A stretch of DNA of 64,000 bases, taken from Falsiroseomonas selenitidurans. Lineage in GTDB: Bacteria > Pseudomonadota > Alphaproteobacteria > Acetobacterales > Acetobacteraceae. The stretch is from assembly GCF_012103215.1 (NCBI RefSeq), contig NZ_JAAVNE010000001.1:186001-250000 (forward strand), in the 5' to 3' direction. A model generated the notes under the pieces. That model saw nothing but the letters and a program-made list of their open reading frames with translations, made no database searches and was not told the DNA's origin. Each line of letters begins with the position of its first letter. Position 1 is the stretch's first letter. The position numbers and the translations under genes are program-made. Of this stretch, positions 35,789 through 44,048 are shown piece after piece.

Positions 35789-35891
35789 GGTTCGACTTCC
35801 CTTCCCCATCCCTGTCCTGTGCCCCGCCTGGACCGGCTTGCCAAGACACCGGCAACCGGCCTCTGCTGCGGCATCGCGCAAGGGGAGCAGG

Positions 35892-36641
35892 ATGATGGCG
35901 GATTTCACGGGGCGGAAGGTGCTGGTGGCGGGCGGGTCACGCGGCATCGGGCGATCCATCGCGCTGGGCTTCGCGCAGGCGGGCGCGGCGGTGTCCCTCT
36001 GCGCCCGCGACCCGAAGGCGCTGGAGGCGACGCGGGCGGAGATTGCGGCGATGGGTGTCACCGCCCATGCCGTGGCCGCCGATCTTGGCGTGGCGGCGCA
36101 GGTGACGGGGTGGGTGGAGCAGGCGGCGGCGGCGCTCGGCGGCATCGACGTGCTGGTGAACAACGCCAGCGGCTTCGGCGCCAAGGACACGGAGGAGGAT
36201 TGGGCGCGCGGCCTGAACGTGGATGTGATGGCAACGGTGCGCGCCAGCCGCGCCGCCGCGCCCTACCTGAAGGCGGCGCGCGGCTGCATCGTCAACGTCT
36301 CCTCCATCTCCGGCTTCCGGCCCTCGCTGCGCACGCCGGCCTATGCGGCGGTGAAGGCGCTGCTGGTGAACTACACCGCCAGCCAGGCCGCCGCCTTCGG
36401 GCCGGACGGCGTGCGGGTGAACGCGGTGGCGCCGGGCTCCATCGAATTTCCCGGCGGGTCCTGGGAACAGCGGCGCACCAGTGACCCGGCGCTGTACAAC
36501 CGGATCCTGGGGTCCATCCCCTTCGGCCGGATGGGCACGCCGGAGGAAGTGGCAGCGGTGGTGCTGTTCCTGGCCAGCCCGGCGGCGCGCTGGGTGACGG
36601 GGCAGACCGTCATCGTCGATGGCGGCCAGATGCTGGGCTGA
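35892..36641 (+). CDS. Short-chain dehydrogenase/reductase
   Basis: 249 residues; ATG-ATG at 35892 follows AAGGGGAGCAGG. The Rossmann motif GGSRGIGRS, NNAS, the catalytic Ser region NVSSISGF, and YAAVK (Tyr/Lys pair) are all present, with the C-terminal VDGGQMLG of classical SDRs. An Arg in SLCARD after strand 2 favours NADP(H). It is divergent from the ThDP-hyuB-hyuA operon with 103 bases between starts and may act in the same pathway. Confidence 0.9.
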   Translation: MMADFTGRKVLVAGGSRGIGRSIALGFAQAGAAVSLCARDPKALEATRAEIAAMGVTAHAVAADLGVAAQVTGWVEQAAAALGGIDVLVNNASGFGAKDTEEDWARGLNVDVMATVRASRAAAPYLKAARGCIVNVSSISGFRPSLRTPAYAAVKALLVNYTASQAAAFGPDGVRVNAVAPGSIEFPGGSWEQRRTSDPALYNRILGSIPFGRMGTPEEVAAVVLFLASPAARWVTGQTVIVDGGQMLG

Positions 36642-36734
36642 AACAACGGCGATACGCAGCGCCGGGGCGCGACATGAAGGCGAAACGCGGCTGCGCCAGA
36701 AGGCGCGCCTCGCATCGCCCAAGGAATGGATTGC

Positions 36735-37145
36735 ATGTCGCGCCTGCCGCTCTTCTATCTCATCGCTGCCACCTTTTGCCTGCTGGCGGGCGTCTGCCTC
36801 GGCATCGGGATGGGCATCGCCCATGACTTCCAGCTGGCCCCGGTGCACGCGCATCTGAACCTGCTGGGCTGGACCTCGCTGGCGCTGATGGGCCTGGTGT
36901 TCCGTGCCTGGCCGGAACTCTGCGCCTCGGTGATGCCCAGCGTGATCCAGTTCTGCCTGATGGTCGGCGCCGCCCTGCTGTTCCCGGCCGGTATCTGGCT
37001 GTCCATCACGCAGGGCGAGCCGGGGCTGGCGATCGGCGCCTCGCTGGCCTGGCTGGCCGGGGTGGGCTTGTTCCTGGCGCGGTTGCTGCGGCTGGCCTTC
37101 CGCCCGGCGCCGCGGCGCCTGCCGGCCTTCCTGCCCGCCGAATAG
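36735..37145 (+). CDS. Small four-helix membrane protein with conserved His motif (cytochrome oxidase subunit I-like)
   Basis: 136 residues; the ATG at 36735 follows AAGGA nine bases upstream. Four hydrophobic segments (about 7-28, 42-60, 67-90, 97-117) surround a VHAHLNLLGW motif (H38, H40) with a further H30. The HAHLNxLGW motif is found in heme-copper oxidase subunit I-like and NnrS-like proteins, and short stand-alone proteins of this kind are often annotated as cytochrome oxidase-like. It may bind heme through its histidines, but function is unknown. It has no obvious partner in the neighbourhood. Confidence 0.7.
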   Translation: MSRLPLFYLIAATFCLLAGVCLGIGMGIAHDFQLAPVHAHLNLLGWTSLALMGLVFRAWPELCASVMPSVIQFCLMVGAALLFPAGIWLSITQGEPGLAIGASLAWLAGVGLFLARLLRLAFRPAPRRLPAFLPAE

Positions 37146-37203
37146 CGGCGGGCGCTGACAGGCGGCGCGGAACATGGTGGATTGGCGGCCTAAGGAGACT
37201 GCC

Positions 37204-38751
37204 ATGATCGACCTGAAAGCCAAGCGCCTGAACGGGCCCGTGATCCGCCTGCACCCCGACGACAATGTGGTGGTGGCGCGCATCGATATCGAGCCGGGCA
37301 CCTCCATCCCCGGGGAGAACATGCTGGCGCGGCAGAAGGTGCCCGCCGGCTACAAGATCACCACCACTTCCCTGCGCAAGGGCGACCCGGTGCTGAAGTA
37401 CCAGGTCACCATCGGCTTTGCGGCGGAGGATCTGCCCGCCGGCACCATGGTGCACACCCACAACATCGATTTCCGCGAATTCGACCGCGACTATGCCATC
37501 GGCCGCGACTACCGCCCGGTGGAGATGATCCCCGACGACCAGCGCAAGACCTTCGAGGGCTATGTGCGCGCGGATGGGCGCGTCGGCACGCGCAATTTCA
37601 TCGCGGTGGTGTCGAGCGTGAACTGCTCCGCCACCGTCTCCCACGCCGTGGCGGACTGGTTCACGCCGGACCGCATGGCGGAATGGCCGAATGTCGACGG
37701 CGTCGCCGCCTTCACGCACTCCACCGGCTGCGGCATGGAATTGTCCGGCGAGCCGATGCAGCTGCTGCGCCGGACGCTGGGCGGCTACATGCGGCACCCG
37801 AACGTCGCCGGCGTCGTGGTCATCGGCCTCGGCTGCGAGCGCAACCAGATCGCCGGGCTCCTGGCCGAGCAGGGCCTGGCGCCCGGGCCGATGCTGAAGT
37901 CCCTGGTGATGCAGGAAGTGGGCGGCACGCGGAAGAGCATCGACGCCGGCGTGGCCGCGGTGCGCGAGATGATGGCAGAAGCCAACAAGGCATCTCGTAC
38001 AACCGTGTCCGCCGCGCATCTGTCGGTCGGGCTGCAATGCGGCGGCTCCGACGGCTTCTCCTCCATCACCGCCAACCCGGCGCTCGGCGCGGCGATGGAC
38101 CTGCTGGTGCGCCATGGCGGCACCGCCATCCTCTCCGAAACCCCCGAGATCTACGGCGTGGAACACACGCTGACCCGCCGCGCCGCGAGCCAGGAAGTCG
38201 GTGAAAAACTGATCGAGCGCATCCGCTGGTGGAAGGATGTCTACACGCCGGGCCGCGACACGCAGATCAACGGCGTGGTCAGCCCGGGCAACCAGGCGGG
38301 TGGCCTGGCGAACATCCTGGAGAAGTCGCTCGGCTCCTCCATGAAGGGCGGCACCGGCCCGCTGATGGACGTGTTCCGCTACGCCGAGCCGATCACCACC
38401 AAGGGCTTCGTCTTCATGGACACGCCGGGCTTCGACCCGGTCTCCGCCACCGGCCAGGTCGCCGGCGGCGCGAACATGATCGCCTTCACCACCGGCCGCG
38501 GCTCCATGTACGGCGCCAAGCCGGTGCCCAGCGTGAAGCTCGCCACCAACACGCCGATGTTCCGCCGCCTGGAAGAAGACATGGACATCAACTGCGGCGA
38601 GATCCTGGACGGCACGGCCAGCCTCGCCGAAATGGGCGAACGCATCCTGGACCTGCTGCTGCGCACCGCCTCCGGCGCGCCAACCAAGAGCGAACTTCTC
38701 GGCGTGGGCAAGCACGAATTCGCGCCGTGGCAGATCGGCATTACCGGGTAG
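37204..38751 (+). CDS. UxaA/GarD-family altronate or galactarate dehydratase
   Basis: 515 residues; TAAGGAGACTGCC precedes the ATG. The N-terminal SAF domain (about 1-100) contains HTHNIDFREF, and the C-terminal domain has GYVRADGRVGTRNF, HSTGCGM, GLGCERNQI, LQCGGSDGFSSITANPA and NCGEI. These are the family hallmarks of iron-dependent hexonate/hexarate dehydratases. The two domains are fused, as in UxaA and GarD. Substrate cannot be separated by eye. It ends in the inverted element shared with the convergent lactonase gene, which suggests a sugar-acid locus. Confidence 0.88.
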   Translation: MIDLKAKRLNGPVIRLHPDDNVVVARIDIEPGTSIPGENMLARQKVPAGYKITTTSLRKGDPVLKYQVTIGFAAEDLPAGTMVHTHNIDFREFDRDYAIGRDYRPVEMIPDDQRKTFEGYVRADGRVGTRNFIAVVSSVNCSATVSHAVADWFTPDRMAEWPNVDGVAAFTHSTGCGMELSGEPMQLLRRTLGGYMRHPNVAGVVVIGLGCERNQIAGLLAEQGLAPGPMLKSLVMQEVGGTRKSIDAGVAAVREMMAEANKASRTTVSAAHLSVGLQCGGSDGFSSITANPALGAAMDLLVRHGGTAILSETPEIYGVEHTLTRRAASQEVGEKLIERIRWWKDVYTPGRDTQINGVVSPGNQAGGLANILEKSLGSSMKGGTGPLMDVFRYAEPITTKGFVFMDTPGFDPVSATGQVAGGANMIAFTTGRGSMYGAKPVPSVKLATNTPMFRRLEEDMDINCGEILDGTASLAEMGERILDLLLRTASGAPTKSELLGVGKHEFAPWQIGITG

Positions 38752-38861
38752 GTTTTGCGCTGGCTGCTTTGCAGGGGGACGCTGTCCCCCTGCACCCACT
38801 GCCTCCTGGCGGGAGGGTGCAGGGAGGGCAGAGCCCTCCTTGCAAGCCACCCGCGCAAACC
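38751..38861. repeat. Imperfect palindromic element filling the gap between two convergent stops
   Basis: The 111-base gap begins GGTTTTGCGC and ends GCGCAAACC, and contains nested hairpins: GCAGGGGGAC-GCT-GTCCCCCTGC (38771-38793), an outer TGCACCC...GGGTGCA pair, and GGAGGGC-AGA-GCCCTCC (38823-38839). It is a compound REP/MITE-like structure and a likely bidirectional terminator. Confidence 0.7.
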
Positions 38862-39899
38862 TCACCCCGGCAATGTCAGCAGCCGGCGTGGGGTGTGCAC
38901 CAGCATCGCGTCCAGTTCGGCCTGGCTGAAGCCGCGTTCCCGCATGAAGGGGACGATGTTGCGGAAGATGTGGCCGTAGCCGTGCCCGCCGAAGGCGCGC
39001 AGCCGGGTCAGGCGGCAGATGTCCTGGCTGATGACGATCTGGCCGGCATGGCCGCGGTCCAGCAGCCTGCGGATCGTGTCGATGCGCGTGCCGTCGTTCG
39101 GCATGTTGATCGGCGCGAAGGACCAGTAGGCGTGTTCGTAGCCGAAAAGATCGAATTCCAGCACGCAGCCGGTATCGGCCAGGGCGAACAGCCGGTCGTC
39201 GTCGAAGATGGTGCGGTCGACATGGTCGATGATGGTGCGGCCGATGTCGCCGCCATGGGCGCGCAGGAAGGCGATGATCTCGGCCGGCTGGTCGGGGTGC
39301 ACGCCAGGGTGGATGGTGAGCGCCGCGCCGCTTTCCCGCTGCGCCAGCACGGCGCCCGCCATCACGCGCCGCTCCAGTGGCGTCCAGGGGGCGGAGCAGC
39401 CGATCTCGCCGATGATGCCGGCGCGCACCGCGGTGCCCCAGGCACCCTGGCGCAGGGCGCCCAGCATCTCCGCGGCGAAATCCTCCACGCTGCGGGCATG
39501 ATTCGCGGGGTCCTGGAAATCCTCGACATACTGGCCGCAGCCCATCACCAGCTGCACGCCGGTGCGGCGGGAGACCTCCACCAGCCCTTCCGGGTCCGGC
39601 GCCAGGCCGCCGATGGTCATTTCCACCATGCTGGCGCCGCCCTCGGCGCGGAACAGGTCGAGTTCCGCCACCGCCAGTTCGCGGTCCAGCATCACCGTCT
39701 TGCCGGCATGCGGGTGGCGGCCGTAGTCGATGTCGTAGCGGCTGGCGAGCGTGATCGGCTGCAGCAGGGCCGGCCGCGCCGACGCCGCCTGCCGCAGCGA
39801 CCGTGGCGTGATGTCGCAGAGGACATGCTCGTGCATCAGGGTCGGGCCCAGGCTATCGGGCGGCACCGGGCCCAGCACCGTCTGCACATGGCCCGCCAT
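38862..39899 (-). CDS. Phosphotriesterase-family metal-dependent lactonase/hydrolase
   Basis: 345 residues from the ATG at 39899 (nine bases after GGAGG; a second ATG at 39905 is closer to it). The TIM-barrel metal ligands are MHEHV (HxH), MVEMTIGG with a Glu where phosphotriesterase has the carbamylated Lys, IHPG, DHVDR and SQDIC. A bridging Glu is seen in PHP-type members, which are usually lactonases rather than paraoxonases. It may open sugar lactones feeding the neighbouring dehydratase; that link is by position only. Confidence 0.86.
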   Translation of the reverse strand: MAGHVQTVLGPVPPDSLGPTLMHEHVLCDITPRSLRQAASARPALLQPITLASRYDIDYGRHPHAGKTVMLDRELAVAELDLFRAEGGASMVEMTIGGLAPDPEGLVEVSRRTGVQLVMGCGQYVEDFQDPANHARSVEDFAAEMLGALRQGAWGTAVRAGIIGEIGCSAPWTPLERRVMAGAVLAQRESGAALTIHPGVHPDQPAEIIAFLRAHGGDIGRTIIDHVDRTIFDDDRLFALADTGCVLEFDLFGYEHAYWSFAPINMPNDGTRIDTIRRLLDRGHAGQIVISQDICRLTRLRAFGGHGYGHIFRNIVPFMRERGFSQAELDAMLVHTPRRLLTLPG

Positions 39900-39995
39900 C
39901 CGCATCGCCCTCCATCCAGCCGGGACAGGATGCGGCGGGCTTGGCAAGGCCGCAAGCGGCGCGGGATTGCGCTGGTCGTTTCAAGATGGCGTGTG

Positions 39996-40001
39996 TATAC
40001 T
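39996..40001 (+). promoter_or_regulatory. -10 element candidate (TATACT) of the DUF4189 gene
   Basis: TATACT stands 64 bases upstream of the next start in an otherwise GC-rich divergent region. No convincing -35 is seen at the right distance. Confidence 0.35.
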
Positions 40002-40064
40002 TTAACGATCTCGGCGGCCTGGAGAAGCCGGTTCACCGGCACCAAAGCCAGGGGGGGTTCCAGG

Positions 40065-40733
40065 ATGCGAGACCTCGACCTGTCCGCGGCGCTAGGGCTG
40101 ACCAGCCTGTGGCGCGTGCCGCTTCTCCTTCTGGCCTTTCTGCTCCCGGCCGTGCCCTTGGCGGCGCAGACGAGCCAGGCGGCGCCGAGCCTGGCCTGCC
40201 GCCGGCAATGCGAGGCGCAGACGCCGGATCGGGCGACCAATCCGCGCGCGCTGCAGGTCTGCCTGCTGCGCTGCAGCGCCGGGGAAGCGCATCTGGCGCG
40301 GCAGCGCCGCGCCGGCACGCCGGAAGCCACCGGCCAGGGCAGCGCGCCCCGGGGCCAGGGCGCCGCCGCCGGGCGTCGCGGGCGGGCGGTGGTGGCCTAT
40401 GCTGGTGCGTTGCCGCATCCGGGGCTCGCCGTCTCCCGCTACGTGGAACGCCAGGCGGCGCACCGGGCGGCGGAGACGGAATGCTTCCGCCGCAACGGCA
40501 ACCGCCCCTGCCGCCTGCTGGTGGAGACGGAGGAGCGCTGCGTGGCGGTGGCGCGCGCGATCCGGCCGCTCGGGCTGGTGCTCACCCAGGATCCGGCCAG
40601 CTACAGCGTCGTCTACTATGCGGTCGGCACCGGCAGCAGCGCCACGGCGGCGCAGCAGGCGGCGATGCGGGACTGCAACGGCCGCATCGCGCCGGGCCTG
40701 CACTGCCGGATGGCGACCAGCCGCTGCGGCTGA
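40065..40733 (+). CDS. DUF4189-domain exported protein
   Basis: 222 residues. A hydrophobic segment (about 16-33) ending in PLAAQ looks like a signal peptide with a long n-region. The mature part has two Cys pairs (CRRQCEA, CLLRC) and then an arginine/glycine-rich linker. A C-terminal DUF4189-like domain (about 125-222) carries AETECFRRNG-type and RDCNGR motifs and regularly spaced cysteines. It is probably periplasmic; the function of the family is unknown. It converges on the DUF952 gene with six bases between stops. Confidence 0.7.
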   Translation: MRDLDLSAALGLTSLWRVPLLLLAFLLPAVPLAAQTSQAAPSLACRRQCEAQTPDRATNPRALQVCLLRCSAGEAHLARQRRAGTPEATGQGSAPRGQGAAAGRRGRAVVAYAGALPHPGLAVSRYVERQAAHRAAETECFRRNGNRPCRLLVETEERCVAVARAIRPLGLVLTQDPASYSVVYYAVGTGSSATAAQQAAMRDCNGRIAPGLHCRMATSRCG

Positions 40734-40739
40734 GCGACT

Positions 40740-41096
40740 TCACGGGATTTCGGGTGGAAAGACGTGCTGCCCATCCGCGCCCAGCGGCAGCGGAATCGCC
40801 GCCAGGATGGCGGCCAGCGGTAGCGTTGCATACAGATGCGGGAACAGCCCCGGGCGGCGCCCGCCGGCCGCCGGTTCCCAGCGCAGCGACTCGCCCAGCC
40901 GCGCCGCATCCACCGCCAGCAGCCAGAGGTCGGTGACGGCGGCGCGGTGCTTTGCCGCGCTGGCCCGCAGCTGGGCCGCGGTGGAGAAGTGCAGGAAGCC
41001 GTCGCGCGCATCATCGGCGCTGCCGGCGTAGTGGCCGGCGGCCTCCGCGGCCCGCCAATCGGCTTCCCGCACCATGGTGTAGATGCGGCCTTCCAT
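40740..41096 (-). CDS. DUF952-family protein
   Basis: 118 residues from the ATG at 41096 behind AAGGGG. The sequence follows the DUF952 pattern: RDGFLHFSTAAQL, a KH pair, DLWLLAVDAARLGESLRWE, FPHLYATLP and DGQHVFP. The family is a small cytoplasmic alpha/beta fold of unknown role, sometimes fused to other enzymes. It adjoins the phage lysin gene but is a general chromosomal family, so it is taken as the boundary of the cassette. Confidence 0.85.
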   Translation of the reverse strand: MEGRIYTMVREADWRAAEAAGHYAGSADDARDGFLHFSTAAQLRASAAKHRAAVTDLWLLAVDAARLGESLRWEPAAGGRRPGLFPHLYATLPLAAILAAIPLPLGADGQHVFPPEIP

Positions 41097-41125
41097 GCGG
41101 CGCCCCTTCCCCTGCACGCCGCAGA

Positions 41126-41569
41126 TCAGCCGAGCAGCCGGTAGAACACAACCCCGCCGAGTTCCACCGTCGGCACCCGGCCCAAGGCCCAGCGCGGCAG
41201 GATCTCCGCCGGGTGATAGTGGGTGGCGCCCCGGGTCGGATCCGGCAGCGCGCCGGCCAGGGCGCGGGCGGCGATGCGGCGGCAGATGGCCAGCGCCGGG
41301 TCATCGGCCCGCATCGCCTCGCGCAGGGCCGCGCGGCGGGCCGGCAGCCAGCAGGGGAACTGGAAGGGCGCGCGGCACACCGCCGCCACGCCCTGCCCCA
41401 GATGCTGCGGCCCGCCTGGCGCGGCGGCCAGGCGCACCCGGTTCATCACCACCGCGGCGATGCCCTCGGTCGCCCGCACCGGCCGCCCGGCGGCCTCACC
41501 CCACAGCGTCAGCTCCAGCACGCTGGCGGCCAGGGGTCGGGCCAGGGGACGGTCCTGGGCGGCGCTCAT
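41126..41569 (-). CDS. SleB-type cell wall hydrolase (phage lysin)
   Basis: 147 residues; its ATG overlaps the upstream stop (ATGA). The Hydrolase_2/SleB pattern is seen: LTLWGEAAGRP with the catalytic Glu, GIAAVVMNRV, VCRAPFQFPCW, and a C-terminal ATHYHPAEILP. These enzymes cleave peptidoglycan between N-acetylmuramic acid and N-acetylglucosamine and often serve as phage endolysins in alphaproteobacteria. No signal peptide is seen, so it would depend on the holin-like protein encoded just upstream. It is the last gene of the cassette. Confidence 0.85.
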   Translation of the reverse strand: MSAAQDRPLARPLAASVLELTLWGEAAGRPVRATEGIAAVVMNRVRLAAAPGGPQHLGQGVAAVCRAPFQFPCWLPARRAALREAMRADDPALAICRRIAARALAGALPDPTRGATHYHPAEILPRWALGRVPTVELGGVVFYRLLG

Positions 41570-41958
41570 CGCCCGGCCTCGGCATCGGCACGGGGGGAGA
41601 AGCCCATGGTGCGGTTGGCCACCGGATGGCCGGCAATGGCACTGGCGGTGGTGGCGGCGCGGCTGACCTCGTCCAGCTTCTCCTCGATCCGCAGCAATTG
41701 CAGGGAGAGCCGGGAATCGAGGTCGCGGATCAGCGACAGCGGCACATAGGTGCGTGCCACCTCCAGCTTGAAATCCACCAGCTCGTCGCGCGCCGGGCGC
41801 GTCGGCGCGGGTGCAGGCGCGGCGGGCGGGGCCTCGGGCCGGGCCTCCGGCCGCGCCTGCAACTCGCGCCGCAGCATGTGCATCATCCACAGCATGAGCG
41901 CGGCGAGCGGCGCATCCGCCAGGGCGGCCATCAACTGTGGCGGGATCTCGGGGATCAT
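41566..41958 (-). CDS. Holin-like small membrane protein
   Basis: 130 residues from the ATG at 41958 with AAGGAG ten bases upstream. One hydrophobic segment near the N terminus (ALADAPLAALMLWMMHML) is followed by a proline/alanine-rich stretch and a predicted coiled coil (DLDSRLSLQLLRIEEKLDEVS). It sits immediately before and overlaps the lysin gene, the usual place for a holin or spanin. Only one membrane helix is clear, so a class III-type holin or other lysis accessory is likely. Assignment rests on topology and position. Confidence 0.6.
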   Translation of the reverse strand: MIPEIPPQLMAALADAPLAALMLWMMHMLRRELQARPEARPEAPPAAPAPAPTRPARDELVDFKLEVARTYVPLSLIRDLDSRLSLQLLRIEEKLDEVSRAATTASAIAGHPVANRTMGFSPRADAEAGR

Positions 41959-42054
41959 CGCGTGGGGACTCCTTGAAGGGGCAAGGCGGCGGGGCCACCC
42001 TGGGGACGCCGCGGAGGAAGCTGCCGTGGCGCCGAGGAGCGACGCCGCCGGACG

Positions 42055-42279
42055 ATGTGGAATCAGCCCTATCTCGAGACCTGCTGCCGTTCGGCGCTGC
42101 ACCGGCTGACGCTGGTGGGCCAGGCCGGGCGCCCCGACGGGCTGAAGGACGGGCCCTGCCTGCGCCGGCTGCAGGGCATGGGGCTGGCGCGGCAGCGCCC
42201 GGATGGGCGCTTCGAGGCCACGGCGGAGGGCTGGGACCGGCACGCGACGGAAATCGCGCCCAAGCGCGAGCGGGCCTGA
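42055..42279 (+). CDS. Small unknown protein inside the cassette, winged-helix-like
   Basis: 74 residues on the strand opposite to all its cassette neighbours, in the 348-base gap between the large terminase and holin-like genes. Codon third positions are almost all G or C, as in real genes here. The pattern LHRLTLVGQ, then CLRRLQGMGLARQRPDGRFEATAEGWDRH resembles a short winged helix with a recognition helix and a beta wing. It could be a regulator of lysis genes or a moron; the function is not known. Confidence 0.5.
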   Translation: MWNQPYLETCCRSALHRLTLVGQAGRPDGLKDGPCLRRLQGMGLARQRPDGRFEATAEGWDRHATEIAPKRERA

Positions 42280-42306
42280 CGGCCGACCAGGCGGGGCCAG
42301 CCCCCC

Positions 42307-43743
42307 TCAGCCGCCGCGCCAGGGCAGCGTGGTGCGCCGGGCGGGCGGCGCGCCGGGCAGGCGCACCGGCTCGGCCAGCAGGCAGCCGGCCACCGCATCC
42401 AGCGCGTCATCGTGCTGGCCCGGCGCATCGGGGCGCCATTCCGCCATTTCCTGCGCGAAGCGGGTGCGGAAGACGCCCTCATGCGCCAGCAGCCTGCGCC
42501 CGGCCAGCACCGGGTCCAGCGCCGCCAGGATGCGCTCGGCCTTGGCGCGGCGGCTGGTGGCTTCCACCACCGCGCAGGGCGAGCCAAGCCGCTGCATCTC
42601 CCGCCGCAGCAGCCCGGGCAGGAAGCGGCCGATGCCATTGGTCTCCACCCGCAGCACCGGCAGCAGCAATTCATGCGCGATGGCCGCCACCGCGCGGCAT
42701 TGCTGCGTCGCCGGATCCTCCGTCGCCTCCGGGTCGTGCAGCAGATAGGCCAGGCGGTGCAGGTAGTGCCGGCCTTCGGCATCGGCATAGGTCGCCGCCA
42801 GCACGCTGGCATCGCCGATGCCGGGCCGCCCATAGGCCGGGTCCCACCAGCCGCCACCCGAGACCATGGGGCGGCCCATCAGCGTCAGCAGGCCGCGGCC
42901 ATTCGCCTCCCGGTAGTCGGTGTCCTCCGCATAGCGGGTGATCAGCGCGGGATCGAGCCGCGCCGCCTCCTCCGCCACCGGTTCCAGCAGCATCTGCCGG
43001 CGGAAGGCCAGCGGCCCGACGCGGCTGCGCAGCGCGGCGACGGAGGCCTCCGTGAACCGCTCGGGCCAGGCGCTGCGGCCCGCGGCATCCAGCAGCGGCA
43101 GCACCAGGCGCCGATAGCCGGCCAGGAAGGCCTGCGGCCTCTCGGCATAGAGGCTGTCCGCGCAATGCGGCGTGCCGACGAAGATCATGCGCCCGCCGGG
43201 CACCAGCACGAACTCGGTCTCCGTCAGCCGCTCCCGCAGTTCGGCCCGCTGAAGCGGCGAGCCGCAATTGCCCGCCACCTCCACATCGTCGCAGATGATG
43301 AGGTCGGCACGGGCGCCGGTGATGTTGCCGCCGATGCCGGCCGCCAGCATGGAGGCATCGCGCAGCACCGCCTGGCGCGCCACGGTGAAGCGGTCGGACG
43401 CCCAGGACCCTTCGCCATGGTCCGGCAGCAGCGCCCCGCACAGCGGGTGCCGGCCGAGGATGCGCCGCACGGTCGCCACCATGCGGGTGGCCAGCGCATG
43501 ATCGGCGGCCACCACCAGGATGCGCGTCTCCGGCGCGCGATACAGCTGCCAGGCGCAGTAAAGCCCCACCAGCGTGGATTTGCCGCAACCACGGAAGGCC
43601 ATCAGCAGCAGCCGCAAATCGCCCGCCGCGCCACGATCCGCCAGCCAGCGCAGCATCCGCCGATGCACGGCCGGCGTGCCCATGCCGGAGAGGCGATTCC
43701 AGATCCAGGCGAACTCCAGCAACTCGGCCGGCGCCGCCGTCAT
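42307..43743 (-). CDS. Phage terminase large subunit
   Basis: 478 residues. Walker A is AFRGCGKST (49-57, K55), Walker B LIICDDVEV (148-156), and a C-terminal RNase H-like nuclease region has acidic motifs in WDPAYG and the final HDDALDAVAG. This is the T7 gp19-type packaging motor that cuts and pumps DNA into the procapsid. Its start overlaps the upstream small gene (ATGA). All key ATPase residues are intact, so packaging could still work. Confidence 0.9.
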   Translation of the reverse strand: MTAAPAELLEFAWIWNRLSGMGTPAVHRRMLRWLADRGAAGDLRLLLMAFRGCGKSTLVGLYCAWQLYRAPETRILVVAADHALATRMVATVRRILGRHPLCGALLPDHGEGSWASDRFTVARQAVLRDASMLAAGIGGNITGARADLIICDDVEVAGNCGSPLQRAELRERLTETEFVLVPGGRMIFVGTPHCADSLYAERPQAFLAGYRRLVLPLLDAAGRSAWPERFTEASVAALRSRVGPLAFRRQMLLEPVAEEAARLDPALITRYAEDTDYREANGRGLLTLMGRPMVSGGGWWDPAYGRPGIGDASVLAATYADAEGRHYLHRLAYLLHDPEATEDPATQQCRAVAAIAHELLLPVLRVETNGIGRFLPGLLRREMQRLGSPCAVVEATSRRAKAERILAALDPVLAGRRLLAHEGVFRTRFAQEMAEWRPDAPGQHDDALDAVAGCLLAEPVRLPGAPPARRTTLPWRGG

Positions 43744-44048
43744 GCCTCCTCCTCCCGCGCCATCTGGGCGCGCGCCATGGCCAGAAGCTGCGCGTCGTCC
43801 GGCGCCGCCTCCTCCGGCTGGCCGGCGAAGTGGCCGGTCATGGCGGCAAGCTCCGCCATATGCGCGAGCGCCGCGCGCGCCGCCGCCTGGTGCGCGGCAA
43901 AGGCCTTCGGATCCGGCGGCACCTCGCCCCGCGGCCAGGAGGCGACGAATTCCGCATAATCGCCGGCCACGCGCTGCATCGCCGCCGCCAGCGTCTCCCG
44001 CGGCAGGGGGGAGGCCGGGGGCGCCTTCTCCCGGCGCGGTCGCTTCAT
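43740..44048 (-). CDS. Putative small terminase subunit
   Basis: 102 residues, translationally coupled on both sides (ATGA overlaps with the tail fibre and large terminase genes). The protein is mostly helical with a basic N terminus (KRPRREK) and an acidic C-terminal end (EEAAPDDAQLL). No family could be recognised by eye. Size, charge pattern and position directly before the large subunit match a small terminase (T7 gp18 position). The call is inferred from position. Confidence 0.55.
   Translation of the reverse strand: MKRPRREKAPPASPLPRETLAAAMQRVAGDYAEFVASWPRGEVPPDPKAFAAHQAAARAALAHMAELAAMTGHFAGQPEEAAPDDAQLLAMARAQMAREEEA

Noticed and set aside
34170..35855. N-terminal extension of HyuB by about 560 residues
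   Set aside because: It lies over the ThDP enzyme in another frame; the ThDP motifs are clear and the extension has none.
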